The notes beneath the pieces are model-generated. The model saw nothing but the letters and a program-made list of their open reading frames with translations, ran no database searches and was not told the DNA's origin. Made by a program: the position numbers and the translations under genes. This document shows, piece by piece, positions 60,001 to 62,548 of a stretch of DNA of 64,000 nt (positions within the stretch are counted from its first letter, which is position 1; each line of letters begins with the position of its first letter). The stretch spans positions 3,669,137-3,733,136 of the forward strand of contig OX442422.1 in assembly GCA_949361645.1 (NCBI GenBank), given 5' to 3'. The stretch is from Spongilla lacustris. Taxonomy: Eukaryota > Porifera > Demospongiae > Spongillida > Spongillidae.

Positions 60001-62548
60001 GCAATGTTCTGGGAGTGCTTTTGGCCCATTATTGTGACTAATTCATTAACTATGTCATGTGATATATACTTCCCAACATCAACCCAATTGTCAACAGCAT
60101 CGCTATTCTCCTTCCAAGCAGATAATAATTAGGGCAGGTTCGCTTATCTCTCACAATGTCCCCTGATTGCAATGCCAGGCCTCATGAGGAACTTCATAAC
60201 ATTTAACTGATGCAAAAGTCCAGTTAGTCGAATCACTTGTTGCCGAGCCGTTTCAGAACTGATGGTTGATTAATGTATTTCCATTTCATTTTTTCCTCGT
60301 GGTGTGGCTCTGAGTTCTCATGGATTAGAAACACTTCAAGGGCATTTCTGATATTACTATAACCATTTAACACCGCGTCTGCGAGTAAAGTGGGTAAATT
60401 TTGGCCGTTTTAGGGGGGAATAAAAAAAGTAAAAGATCCGCTGATGAGTATTTTGTTTTCAAACACAGGAATGTGAAAGTACAACTCTTGAGACGACATT
60501 GGATGCATTTTGTGAGAGATCATTCAGCTCGCTGGATGGTATAAATGCGGCGATATAAAAGGGGTCCATGGCGATGAAACTATAATTCAGCATTGTAGAA
60601 AAACAGCAATAATCCCATTGTATAAGCCAAATCGAACTTTTAAACATTTCAATCGTTTTTCAGTCGTAAGCGATGTTTTAAAAAAAAACTATTTGCATGT
60701 GTTCTATCGTGTCTATAAAACTCTATACATTACCGCGTGCGGTTTAACATGGTTGCTTTGCACGCTGCTTTGCGAGTCTGCATGCACATGTAATTTTTAT
60801 TATCAAGGAAACCAAGAGCTGCATTGATATAGATGGCTCATGTATGCTTATGAATATACAGTCAGGGAAGGGTTGCAAAATGATAAAATGATAAGTGCAG
60901 TACTGCAATATGCTGCCTATTTAAAGTGTGTGCATCAAAATTGCGATAGTTGCAACTCTTACAAATTATAATAAAAACGTAGTATAAAAGGTTACTCTAC
61001 TGATTTTACAAGCAGTACCTGTAATTCTATTGCCAGCGGATGTTTTCGTTTTTTATTTTCCCCCTTTTTCGGACCCATCTACTCGCGGACGCGGTGTTAA
61101 TCTACATGTTAATGCATCACTTACATTTTCCAGGGATTGAAAATGTGTTGTGATTTCTAGCATATCGACAGAATAAGCAGTATATATTTTTTAGTCAAAC
61201 ATAGTGTAATCCATGAGTATTTTTCATACCACGATGGCATAAAATTTCTCCCATTTCGAAAAAATTGCTGCAAAACTTCCTTTTGCTTCGGTTGGTATGC
61301 TTCCATTTGGTTGTTACAACACACTGCAGAGCAATCTATTGCGATCAAACCTTGTCCATCGGATTCTGACAAAGTCACAATGCGGTTGGCATCAATTGGG
61401 CCACCATTGGGACGTTAACTATACGAAACAATAGCATCTGATTCCTTCTTTTCCTTCTCATTATCTTCCTCTCTTTTTTCTAAGACACAAATAGCTTGAG
61501 GTACAAGTACTACAGGCAATTCCACTGTATACTCCACTTCTCTGTCATTATCCGGTTGGATTGGAATTTGTTGTCTGCCCGTTACTAGTACCTATTTTGC
61601 ACAGGATTTGTTCAATAGAACCTGTCTTCATTTCATGATTTTAACATCACAAGAAAGGACACGTGACAGACTTGCAAAGGAATTCTCTACAGAGGCACGC
61701 ATCCGAAAGGAGGGGGGGGGGGGGGGGGGGGGGTGCTGAGCACCCCCTATGCTATATTTGCCCTATGCTATATTTGGTTGGGCTGGAGCACCCTAGACCC
61801 CCCCCCCCCCCCCCCCACCCCCACCCCCTCCCCGCTGCCACTGTGACAATATTATTGTGTTCAGACAGGGATATTATACTCATTCCATTTGTGCTGGGTG
61901 AGTTTGTACAGTACAAACTTTCAAATCAGAGGGGGAGTAAGCTATTGCAAGTCAATTGCTAGACGTACATGTAATATGATAAGGGGAGTAAGCTATTGCA
62001 AGTCAATTGCTAGACCTACATGTAATATGATTGATATACTGGTAAATGCCACATACGATACACATGTCCACCACATTTGCACCACTCATTTGCTGATGGC
62101 TAGTTGCCATGGTAATTTGTGGCTATCACCATTTGCTCAGGTAGAACTAGCATAAGGGTAATGTTCCTTCTCATAATATGTTCATAGAAGTGCAGTAATG
62201 AAATTTTTTATCACACTGTAGAGCAGAATAGAGACATGTTGGAAAGATATGGGTTCTACAAAAAGTTTGGAATGGAGTGGCTATTTCCAACCATTCAGGA
62301 TGCTATTAATTTTGCTCAAGACAACAACAGATTAGTAGGTTTCGGCATGTCATAGAATATTTATAAGCCGACATGTTGCAGGTCCACCACTCACAATCCG
62401 AGCAACACAATGATAAGCATGACAAACAGAAGGTATGATGGTTTGTTTTCAGTGCTGCTGTATATACATGTACATATTTTGCAATTTTTTACATTAGGTG
62501 CAAGAGGAGCGTATAGAACTGCACACACGTTCTTATGATATTAATTGA
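8411..62548 (+). CDS. SLC26-like: SLC26/SulP family anion transporter, complete, 20 exons
   Basis: Twenty exons join in phase to 2403 nt, 800 residues plus TGA, a usual SLC26 length. The protein should be a plasma-membrane anion exchanger (sulfate, chloride, bicarbonate or oxalate; the substrate cannot be read from sequence). Residues 1-90 are a cytoplasmic N-terminus. The membrane domain runs to about 560 and contains [20 protein letters not shown] and the family signature PVYGLYTSF...YSIFGTSR at 131-152. The STAS domain follows (about 590-770) with [19 protein letters not shown], interrupted by an acidic Asp/Glu/Ser/Thr variable segment in exon 15. The start is the ATG at 8411, the only Met before the first donor. 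Introns 6, 14, 15 and 17 are swollen by mobile elements. A tandem paralogue lies upstream. A possible AATAAA is at 62954-62959. Confidence 0.93.
8785..8821. repeat. 37-bp direct repeat, copy 2
   Basis: This is the second perfect copy. It sits in intron 1, ending about 20 bp before exon 2. Confidence 0.9.
8842..9125 (+). CDS. SLC26 exon 2
   Basis: The acceptor is cag at 8839-8841. It encodes the rest of the cytoplasmic N-terminus and the start of the first membrane segment ([15 protein letters not shown]). The donor is gcaagt, a GC-AG intron. Confidence 0.93.
9126..10415 (+). other. Intron 2, GC-AG type
   Basis: The 5' splice site is AG|GCAAGT, the strong consensus seen at GC-AG introns. Reading straight on would break the PQ-GLAY motif, so this boundary is required. 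Confidence 0.88.
9169..9562. repeat. Diverged fold-back element in intron 2
   Basis: The arm 9169-9217 (ctaggaaaattgtttata, ttaattaactggt) pairs with 9512-9562 as an imperfect inverted repeat. This is a decayed MITE-like unit. Confidence 0.7.
10416..10526 (+). CDS. SLC26 exon 3 (family signature)
   Basis: The acceptor is cag and the donor is gtaaga. It encodes [17 protein letters not shown] through FGTSRQLSI, which fits the SLC26 PROSITE-type signature residue by residue. Confidence 0.95.
10623..10816 (+). CDS. SLC26 exon 4
   Basis: It starts [10 protein letters not shown], continues through a loop with two Cys residues, and ends LAFTSGLIM before gtaagt. Confidence 0.94.
11457..11734. repeat. 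Inverted-repeat (MITE-like) element with CTACGCGTAG palindromes
   Basis: The ends taatgttaaatcg (11457-11469) and cgatttaacatta (11722-11734) are perfect inverted repeats. Inside are several GTCTAC-G/A-palindrome units (gtctacgtgtagac, ctacatgtagac, three ctacgcgtag). The element ends about 20 bp before exon 5 and lies across the likely polypyrimidine/branch region of intron 4. Confidence 0.8.
11757..11939 (+). CDS. SLC26 exon 5
   Basis: It encodes [20 protein letters not shown] and ISHVFGLKF, conserved SLC26 membrane segments. It is exactly 61 codons with donor gtaagt. An inverted-repeat element ends about 20 bp before its acceptor. Confidence 0.94.
12004..12030. repeat. (TACATG)n microsatellite
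   Basis: This is one of the purest runs of the six-base unit TACATG. Similar runs occur for example at 11155-11174, 15605-15629, 31178-31202, 31988-32013, 32225-32247 and 33834-33878. Confidence 0.9.
12031..13530. other. Intron 5, left part, no gene seen
   Basis: This is AT-rich intron sequence with TACATG repeats. A hydrophobic stretch at 13291-13365 after a tag looks exon-like but does not fit the phase or the family. Confidence 0.5.
13534..14002. repeat. Composite inverted and direct repeats in intron 5
   Basis: The arm 13534-13631 (gcattttggacagacacac ... taattaatctacatg) is inverted at 13832-13923. The piece tgtaaatgtacttac...atgcattatacggtgtagta at 13768-13832 recurs directly at 13940-13998. 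The block abuts exon 6. Confidence 0.75.
14040..14270 (+). CDS. SLC26 exon 6
   Basis: The acceptor is cag at 14037-14039 and the donor is gtatgt. The 77 codons include [10 protein letters not shown], a membrane segment, a basic loop ([13 protein letters not shown]) and RIPVALIL. Confidence 0.9.
15225..15601 (-). pseudogene. hAT transposase dimerisation-domain fragment
   Basis: On the - strand the reading [18 protein letters not shown] followed by [20 protein letters not shown] matches the hAT C-terminal dimerisation domain (PATN..SERSFS..). Stops and a frameshift separate the two pieces. Only the C-terminus remains. Confidence 0.72.
15933..18313 (-). pseudogene. pogo/Tigger-like (DDE superfamily) transposase gene remnant
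   Basis: In - strand order: an N-terminal helical part (17919-17671), a GT-AG intron (17670-17463), then [20 protein letters not shown], the DDE domain with NLDQAGI (Asp near 17235), [12 protein letters not shown] (Asp near 16857) and [19 protein letters not shown] (Asp near 16681). The three Asp residues fit the DDD triad of pogo-type transposases, and [13 protein letters not shown] is the typical end. A tail with an RGRGRG run and an acidic Ser/Asp/Glu end closes at about 15933. Several frameshifts break the frame, so it is inactive. An extra N-terminal reading at 18038-18313 may belong to it. Confidence 0.82.
17463..17670 (-). other. Intron inside the pogo-like transposase gene
   Basis: The - strand donor is GTAAGG after ...ANGPV and the acceptor is CTATCAG before NVIVEKG. 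The intron has itself gained TACATG-type repeats. Confidence 0.65.
18314..19389. other. Intron 6 stretch, no gene seen
   Basis: AT-rich sequence with scattered TACATG motifs. No protein family could be recognised on either strand. Confidence 0.5.
19390..19565. repeat. Dispersed repeat, copy 1
   Basis: The segment from the gaatacacccacttacatg region to cacctctctacacctacacc recurs with moderate divergence at 21250-21435. The two copies bracket gypsy and recombinase debris. Confidence 0.75.
19950..20545 (-). pseudogene. Ty3/gypsy pol fragment (RT end to RNase H)
   Basis: The - strand reading gives [23 protein letters not shown] text near 20450, a LQTDTS-like piece near 20270, and [19 protein letters not shown] then [14 protein letters not shown] near 20145-20020. 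This is the reverse transcriptase thumb and RNase H of gypsy elements with frameshifts. Confidence 0.8.
20640..20775. repeat. Imperfect tandem repeat (ggcaatggagc units)
   Basis: The unit gaacatgaaggcaatggagc + gttgctgggaa recurs as gaacgtgaaggcaatggagc + attgctggaaa, with further ggcaatggag words around it. Confidence 0.75.
20870..21270 (-). pseudogene. Tyrosine recombinase fragment (DIRS/Crypton-type)
   Basis: The - strand reads [33 protein letters not shown] and, after a frameshift, [12 protein letters not shown]. This matches the start of the tyrosine-recombinase catalytic domain (LR..A..L.GFAGF.R.DEL..L...DI). The downstream catalytic residues are not recognisable. It could come from a DIRS/Ngaro retrotransposon or a Crypton. 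Confidence 0.6.
21250..21435. repeat. Dispersed repeat, copy 2
   Basis: It is a diverged direct copy of 19390-19565, sharing gacctcagtgtatc and cacctctctacacctacacc. Confidence 0.75.
21526..22434 (-). pseudogene. Repeat-family protein fragment ([11 protein letters not shown] family), copy 1
   Basis: The - strand readings [25 protein letters not shown] and [17 protein letters not shown] recur in the same order at 63237-63961. The block resembles the C-terminal part of reverse-transcriptase-bearing elements common in invertebrate genomes; that assignment is from memory. Frameshifts and gaps make it non-functional. Confidence 0.6.
22687..23037 (-). pseudogene. hAT-like transposase fragment (ZMYM1/DUF4371-type)
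   Basis: The reading [20 protein letters not shown], then [20 protein letters not shown] and CWVDNTL, matches the DUF4371 region of ZMYM1-like hAT transposases (ADE.TDvSNkEQ). The dimerisation domain is absent here. Confidence 0.8.
23206..23547 (-). pseudogene. Possible retroelement gag-like fragment
   Basis: The reading has [20 protein letters not shown], reminiscent of an LPAkLV..I...EFV motif in repeat-encoded proteins of invertebrates. I cannot place the family. Confidence 0.3.
23548..24633. other. Intron 6 stretch, no gene seen
   Basis: Short ORFs only; none resembles a known protein. It borders the left LTR of the gypsy element. Confidence 0.45.
24634..24882 (-). repeat. Gypsy A 3' LTR
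   Basis: It starts TG and ends CA, 249 bp, and ends with gcggcgctcctctagtcaga and catcatcataaca, shared with the other LTR. Confidence 0.9.
25072..25374 (-). pseudogene. Gypsy A integrase C-terminal region
   Basis: It reads [20 protein letters not shown] and [10 protein letters not shown], the SH3-like tail of gypsy integrases. Confidence 0.75.
25374..26350 (-). pseudogene. Gypsy A integrase
   Basis: It has the zinc-binding region ([11 protein letters not shown]) and the catalytic core with [20 protein letters not shown] and [13 protein letters not shown], giving the D, D and E positions. The N-terminal part at 26051-26350 is in another frame. Confidence 0.88.
26408..26734 (-). pseudogene. 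Gypsy A RNase H
   Basis: It reads [47 protein letters not shown] and [12 protein letters not shown], the gypsy RNase H signature. Confidence 0.9.
26821..27999 (-). pseudogene. Gypsy A reverse transcriptase
   Basis: It contains LNLLGRDTI (protease end), [26 protein letters not shown] and [16 protein letters not shown] is the polymerase active site. A frameshift follows [13 protein letters not shown]. Confidence 0.92.
27978..28217 (-). pseudogene. Gypsy A protease
   Basis: The reading [14 protein letters not shown] carries the aspartic protease DTGA motif. The frame then shifts into the RT reading. Confidence 0.8.
28247..29089 (-). pseudogene. Gypsy A gag
   Basis: It starts [13 protein letters not shown] at 29089 and is soon broken by stops. 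The capsid part reads [20 protein letters not shown] zinc-knuckle-like [13 protein letters not shown] then CYFC follows near 28250 in another frame. Confidence 0.8.
29140..29401 (-). repeat. Gypsy A 5' LTR
   Basis: It is 262 bp, TG...CA, diverged from its partner by substitutions and small indels. Confidence 0.9.
29402..30320. other. Right end of intron 6
   Basis: It holds no gene. It contains a 25-bp-arm hairpin at 29741-29813 and the acceptor of exon 7. Confidence 0.5.
29741..29813. repeat. Perfect inverted repeat, 25-bp arms
   Basis: The arms 29741-29765 and 29789-29813 (ccaacatttcttggaccagc...) are exact reverse complements around a 23-bp loop. Confidence 0.9.
30321..30403 (+). CDS. SLC26 exon 7
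   Basis: It reads [20 protein letters not shown], aligned with the family's ...TIIATAISYG region. It lies 16 kb after exon 6; the donor is gttagt. Confidence 0.9.
30481..30628 (+). CDS. SLC26 exon 8
   Basis: It reads [20 protein letters not shown] then [16 protein letters not shown], a conserved SLC26 membrane helix. The preceding intron is 77 bp. Confidence 0.95.
30793..30906 (+). CDS. SLC26 exon 9
   Basis: It reads [18 protein letters not shown] and [14 protein letters not shown], the conserved NQE..A.G..N and S.R..v....GGkTQ block of SLC26/SulP. Confidence 0.96.
30907..31822. other. Intron 9, no gene seen
   Basis: AT-rich intron with several TACATG runs. Confidence 0.5.
31823..31900 (+). 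CDS. SLC26 exon 10
   Basis: The 26 codons encode a hydrophobic segment [20 protein letters not shown] ending FETLPL before gtaagt. Confidence 0.92.
31901..34334. other. Intron 10
   Basis: It contains long TACATG runs and one TA-flanked MITE (32307-32629). No coding remnant was recognised. Confidence 0.55.
32307..32629. mobile_element. TA-flanked MITE (Tc1/mariner type)
   Basis: The ends cagtgccgtccacccacaag and its inverted partner form terminal inverted repeats of about 31 bp with one mismatch, and TA lies on both sides (32305-32306, 32630-32631). The interior is rich in CG and in ctcgactcg/gcgcgc words, unlike the AT-rich surroundings. There is no coding sequence, so it would depend on a transposase elsewhere. 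Confidence 0.88.
34335..34430 (+). CDS. SLC26 exon 11
   Basis: The 32 codons read [18 protein letters not shown], continuing the LP-x-AVLS..I motif from exon 10 in phase 0. Confidence 0.93.
34644..34750 (+). CDS. SLC26 exon 12
   Basis: It encodes the last membrane segments, [20 protein letters not shown] and [15 protein letters not shown]. The donor is gtacgt. Confidence 0.95.
34902..34971 (+). CDS. SLC26 exon 13
   Basis: It encodes [20 protein letters not shown], the link between the membrane domain and STAS. Confidence 0.93.
34972..35591. other. Intron 13, no gene seen
   Basis: AT-rich intron sequence with TACATG motifs. Confidence 0.5.
35592..35750 (+). CDS. SLC26 exon 14
   Basis: The 53 codons start [20 protein letters not shown], the first STAS strand, followed by a charged helix with an EEEED run. 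Confidence 0.92.
36027..36347. repeat. Fold-back element with about 146-bp arms
   Basis: 36027-36174 and 36203-36347 are near-perfect reverse complements (ttcgagttgcagaaaaac at one end). It is in intron 14 and carries no coding sequence. Confidence 0.88.
37012..37326. repeat. Fold-back element overlapping a second inverted repeat
   Basis: 37012-37112 pairs with 37223-37326 (gtacttgatgatgaaaacat and its complement). The loop contains the left end of the 37133-37801 element. Confidence 0.8.
37133..37801. mobile_element. Element with 33-bp terminal inverted repeats
   Basis: 37133-37165 (gggtgtactat..gcgatgattttgg..) and 37769-37801 are inverted repeats with two or three mismatches. No transposase is inside. 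The right arm of the fold-back 37012-37326 lies within it, so one of the two inserted in or rearranged the other. Confidence 0.65.
38091..38566 (+). promoter_or_regulatory. Promoter-like block in intron 14 (tentative)
   Basis: Three head-to-tail copies of ggattggcttc at exact 11-bp spacing (38091-38122) carry inverted CCAAT boxes. A TATATAAT lies at 38196-38203 and a perfect TGACGTCA (CRE) at 38518-38525. The combination is unusual for this AT-rich intron, but function is inference. Confidence 0.3.
38567..38675 (+). CDS. Possible orphan first exon in intron 14
   Basis: An ATG opens 36 codons ([20 protein letters not shown]...) ending at AAAG|GTAGGC. The phase does not fit any downstream SLC26 exon, so if real it belongs to another transcript. 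It could equally be chance. Confidence 0.2.
38676..39613. other. Intron 14 stretch, no gene seen
   Basis: No family recognised in either strand. Confidence 0.45.
39614..39890. repeat. Fold-back element with 111-bp arms
   Basis: 39614-39724 and 39780-39890 are nearly perfect reverse complements around a 55-bp loop. The right arm runs into the start of the duplicated flank at 39867. Confidence 0.92.
39867..40483. repeat. 617-bp flank segment, copy 1
   Basis: It recurs at 45108-45723 with only a few differences (for example gatagag/gatcgag and one A deleted). In copy 1 the end ...cttcactctc is followed by the gypsy LTR; in copy 2 it continues into unique DNA. Confidence 0.95.
40484..40732 (-). 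repeat. Gypsy B 3' LTR
   Basis: TG...CA, 249 bp, followed on the inside by the polypurine tract. Confidence 0.95.
40742..42088 (-). CDS. Gypsy B integrase
   Basis: The 448-residue reading has the CEACQ zinc region, [28 protein letters not shown] and [18 protein letters not shown] (D, D, E), then an SH3-like tail ([20 protein letters not shown]). It overlaps the end of the RT reading by a few bases, reflecting a frame break. Confidence 0.93.
   Translation of the reverse strand: MSSVVTATSIRRWTNKDPVLLVVRRMVLQGWRTQSNEQFKPYECRKSELSVEDGCILWGSRVVVPPPGRVPIIKILHDGHPGVSRMKSLARSVVWWPGLDAELEAKVKSCEACQVNSRSPPKSPLHPWEWPTKPWSRIHVDFCGPFLGKIIFVMVDAHSKWLEAAVVSSTSSQQAIRVLRQVFSCHGLPEVLVSDNGTAFTSTEFQTFVQRNGFRHIRSAPYHPATNGLAERAVQTVKNALRKTSGDIDTCLSRFLFQYRLTPHSTTGRSPAELLLGRKPRSHLDFIFPSVEHHVTKNQERQKENHDVHTRQRSFQVGEEVYVLNHRGMPKWIPGKVTAVRGPLTLVVTLDDGTESRYHVDHVKERITGGKRESGTFQQPELDPLPTIVTMADRQAELPQAPAPPIAEVEPDPDPLEEEAPPVADLEAVPLLPRRSTRPHRPPERYGL
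42085..43146 (-). CDS. Gypsy B reverse transcriptase and RNase H
   Basis: It reads [33 protein letters not shown] (YIDD active site), [30 protein letters not shown] and [13 protein letters not shown]. The start lost about 25 codons to frame breaks after the gag-RT reading. Confidence 0.93.
   Translation of the reverse strand: MSHAYLQLPLDEKSKEYVTITTHKGLFRYNRMPFGVASAPAIFQRTMERILQGIPHVHVYIDDILVADSTEKEHLVTLEKVMSRLGECGIKLKRTKCKFMLPSVEYLGYHISGEGISPTKEKRRAIVDAPVPEDISQLKSFLGLLNYYAKFLPCLADTLAPLYKLLTKHQPWSWGADQAAAFQKAKFQLTSDVLLVHFDPSKKIALSCDASPYGIGVVLSHLQEDGSDRPIAYASRSLAPAEKNYSQIEKEGLAVVWGVKKFHQFLFGRQFVVYSDHKPLQFLFSETKPVPTMASSRIQRWALTLSAYNYQMVFRPGKNQGNADGLSRLPLAEAPEEVPTPGDTILMLRSFLT
43218..44708 (-). 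CDS. Gypsy B gag-protease-RT start
   Basis: The 496-residue reading starts [20 protein letters not shown]. Capsid is followed by two CCHC knuckles ([17 protein letters not shown] and [14 protein letters not shown]), the protease motif [12 protein letters not shown] with LMGRDWL, and the RT N-terminus ending [15 protein letters not shown] before a frame break. Confidence 0.93.
   Translation of the reverse strand: MATFLGTLGPFDPDSEDWTCYCEWLEQFVGVNGIDNTDKKRAVLLSSCGSAVYQVIRNLVTPEKPADKSFSELVKLVRDHYCPPPSVTVQRYNFNSRTQKEGETVSQFVAELRRLSEHCDFKATLDDMLRDHIVCGVRNSSVQRRLLAESGLTFKKVFELVQSAESAEKNATEIQRSVTVAVNAVQKTSEVQARSRNTCYRCGGKHNGKDCLLDTSIVCYNCGKQGHLSRVCRSPKVSGAKGRGRGSTRGSAAVQQVNLPPVEGEETYTLFTLSREGFRAPLTIDVVADGIQLSMEVDTGAVASIISELTYRRQWSKQKRPLLQRTDVHLRTYTGEKINIKGKISLSVQYDNETLSLDLLVVEGDSPSLMGRDWLSKLKPNLSVFYAGNPGIDKGVEKLLDRYADLFKEELGRVKGVEVKIHVDESARPRFFRPRPVPFALKGRIEEELERLQRDGIIEPVKFSEWAAPVVPVLKSDGSLRLCGDYKVTVNSVAKC
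44734..44982 (-). repeat. Gypsy B 5' LTR
   Basis: 249 bp, about 98 percent identical to the 3' LTR by eye. On its outer side the element's own 3' internal end is repeated (44983-45107). Confidence 0.95.
44983..45107 (-). mobile_element. Truncated 3' internal end of a second gypsy B copy
   Basis: These 125 bp match 40733-40857 (end of integrase and polypurine tract) with three differences, then break abruptly at ggatccg into the duplicated flank. Confidence 0.93.
45108..45723. repeat. 617-bp flank segment, copy 2 (empty-site version)
   Basis: It is nearly identical to 39867-40483 and is followed by gtacctctaac instead of the LTR. It is the unoccupied form of the insertion site of gypsy B. 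Confidence 0.95.
45724..47107. other. Right end of intron 14, no gene seen
   Basis: It contains a short G run near 45795 and TACATG runs; no protein family was recognised. Confidence 0.5.
47108..47229 (+). CDS. SLC26 exon 15 (STAS variable segment)
   Basis: It begins [15 protein letters not shown] and continues with an acidic, Ser/Thr-rich segment, the usual intervening sequence of eukaryotic STAS domains. It is separated from exon 14 by 11 kb; the phase fits exactly. Confidence 0.83.
47310..48530 (-). pseudogene. Ty1/copia pol remnant (RT and RNase H)
   Basis: The - strand reading [20 protein letters not shown] + TAEAEY near 47410-47330 is the copia RNase H motif. Upstream, [17 protein letters not shown] and an [14 protein letters not shown] stretch fit the copia RT C-terminal part. 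It is heavily mutated with many stops and no LTRs were recognised. Confidence 0.7.
49200..49357 (-). repeat. Gypsy C 3' LTR
   Basis: TG...CA, from tgtaacactagtc to ggtcactgttaca; a purine tract (agagggaggacaa on the - strand) adjoins it. Confidence 0.85.
49514..50261 (-). pseudogene. Gypsy C RNase H/integrase-tail fusion and C-terminal tail
   Basis: It opens with the RNase H piece [17 protein letters not shown] and continues [20 protein letters not shown], an integrase tail, marking a deletion joint. The second reading (49545-49883) contains [19 protein letters not shown] and a 57-bp tandem duplication encoding SATPEPN.GDEVP twice. Confidence 0.82.
50467..51474 (-). pseudogene. Gypsy C reverse transcriptase
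   Basis: 51145-51474 reads [20 protein letters not shown] and [14 protein letters not shown]. 50467-50685 reads [20 protein letters not shown]. Between them a CA microsatellite and frame breaks replace the active-site region. Confidence 0.85.
50950..51004. repeat. (AC)n microsatellite
   Basis: An uninterrupted run of about 27 CA units inside gypsy C. Confidence 0.97.
51658..53453. mobile_element. Non-autonomous hAT-like element inserted in the gypsy C LTR
   Basis: It starts ctatttgc and ends gcaaatag(ac), with subterminal tgtgcacac/gtgaaca words inverted at the two ends. The flanks tatagtgt and aatagtgt look like an 8-bp target duplication with one mismatch; the other LTR shows a single such site. 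No coding sequence was recognised in the 1.8 kb. Confidence 0.75.
51672..51717. repeat. 46-bp perfect hairpin
   Basis: Arms 51672-51692 and 51697-51717 are exact reverse complements (gtgaacacctgtgcacactgt) around a 4-base loop, just inside the left end of the 1.8-kb element. Related tgtgcacaggtgtgcaca words recur near 52880 and 53420. Confidence 0.93.
53760..53838 (+). CDS. SLC26 exon 16 (STAS core)
   Basis: It reads [20 protein letters not shown], the STAS core. The donor is gtatgt. Confidence 0.95.
53839..54218. other. Intron 16, no gene seen
   Basis: AT-rich with TACATG motifs. Confidence 0.5.
54219..54273 (+). CDS. SLC26 exon 17
   Basis: The 55 bp read [18 protein letters not shown], with the same length and phase as in the upstream paralogue. 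Confidence 0.92.
54457..54962 (-). pseudogene. hAT transposase C-terminal dimerisation domain
   Basis: It reads [20 protein letters not shown] and [20 protein letters not shown], then [18 protein letters not shown], a well-preserved hAT dimerisation domain. The joined upstream reading begins inside the gypsy LTR. Confidence 0.9.
54968..55054 (-). repeat. Gypsy D 3' LTR (short)
   Basis: It contains cacgatcgcacagtatataa and ccgatacaaatactcgc, shared with the right copy. Confidence 0.78.
55131..55874 (-). pseudogene. Gypsy D integrase C-terminal region
   Basis: It starts [20 protein letters not shown] and includes [20 protein letters not shown] and [16 protein letters not shown]. It ends about 75 bp before the 3' LTR. 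Confidence 0.87.
55923..56565 (-). pseudogene. Gypsy D integrase core
   Basis: It has CGFCQRRNA (zinc region), [23 protein letters not shown] and [17 protein letters not shown], giving D, D and E. An upstream frame break separates the HH part. Confidence 0.9.
56568..58267 (-). pseudogene. Gypsy D reverse transcriptase and RNase H
   Basis: It contains [51 protein letters not shown] (YLDD), [29 protein letters not shown] and [12 protein letters not shown] frame break and short loss fall at FSTLDVAG. Confidence 0.92.
58363..58800 (-). pseudogene. Gypsy D protease
   Basis: The reading [18 protein letters not shown] shows that the Asp-Thr/Ser-Gly active site is destroyed by an in-frame [11 protein letters not shown] follows as the conserved late protease motif. 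Confidence 0.82.
58821..59440 (-). pseudogene. Gypsy D gag, 5'-truncated
   Basis: It reads [20 protein letters not shown], then a frameshift and the zinc knuckle [15 protein letters not shown] near 58900. Confidence 0.85.
59443..59548 (-). repeat. Gypsy D 5' LTR (short)
   Basis: It is the second copy, with an extra aattaatgcacatat segment near its outer end. Confidence 0.78.
59570..59803 (-). pseudogene. hAT transposase middle part
   Basis: The reading [20 protein letters not shown] and the hydrophobic [14 protein letters not shown] piece fit the helical insertion region of DUF4371-type hAT transposases. The frame is cut by gypsy D. Confidence 0.5.
60371..61096. mobile_element. TTAA-flanked non-autonomous element (piggyBac-type MITE)
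   Basis: TTAA lies on both sides (60367-60370, 61097-61100). The ends caccgcgtctgcgagta and the inverted tactcgcggacgcggtg continue as imperfect inverted repeats of about 70 bp. There is no transposase inside. Confidence 0.83.
61157..61378 (-). pseudogene. hAT transposase N-terminal (TTF-like) part
   Basis: The reading [19 protein letters not shown] matches the NGR.F...W...Y.W pattern of TTF/ZMYM1-like hAT transposases. Confidence 0.65.
61712..61816. repeat. G22 and C19 homopolymer runs facing each other
   Basis: A run of 22 G (61712-61733) and a run of 19 C (61798-61816) flank 64 bp containing a small ggtgctgagcacc hairpin and a direct repeat of cctatgctatatttg. The runs can pair. Confidence 0.9.
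61932..62033. repeat. Tandem duplication, 51-bp unit
   Basis: The unit ggggagtaagctattgcaag + tcaattgctagac is present twice, differing by one base near the middle. Confidence 0.9.
62222..62334 (+). CDS. SLC26 exon 18
   Basis: The 113 bp encode [14 protein letters not shown] and [11 protein letters not shown], the last STAS helix. The downstream intron is only 47 bp. Confidence 0.93.
62335..62381 (+). other. 47-bp intron 18
   Basis: It starts gtaggt and ends gttgcag. It is the smallest intron in the gene, against 16 kb for the largest. Confidence 0.85.
62382..62432 (+). CDS. SLC26 exon 19
   Basis: The 17 codons are rich in His, Gln, Asp and Lys, a hydrophilic C-terminal tail. The acceptor is cag and the donor is gtatga. 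Confidence 0.75.
62498..62548 (+). CDS. SLC26 exon 20, terminal
   Basis: It reads [16 protein letters not shown] and ends in TGA at 62546-62548. It keeps the total divisible by three. Confidence 0.75.
   Translation: MQEERIELHTRSYDIN

Larger units (their letters stand above)
54457..61400 (-). mobile_element. hAT element remnant broken by two later insertions
   Basis: On the - strand a TTF-type zinc-finger part (61378-61157), a middle part (59803-59570) and the dimerisation domain (54962-54457) appear in transposase order. A gypsy element (54968-59548) and a TTAA-flanked element (60371-61096) interrupt it. Terminal inverted repeats were not identified. Confidence 0.75.
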
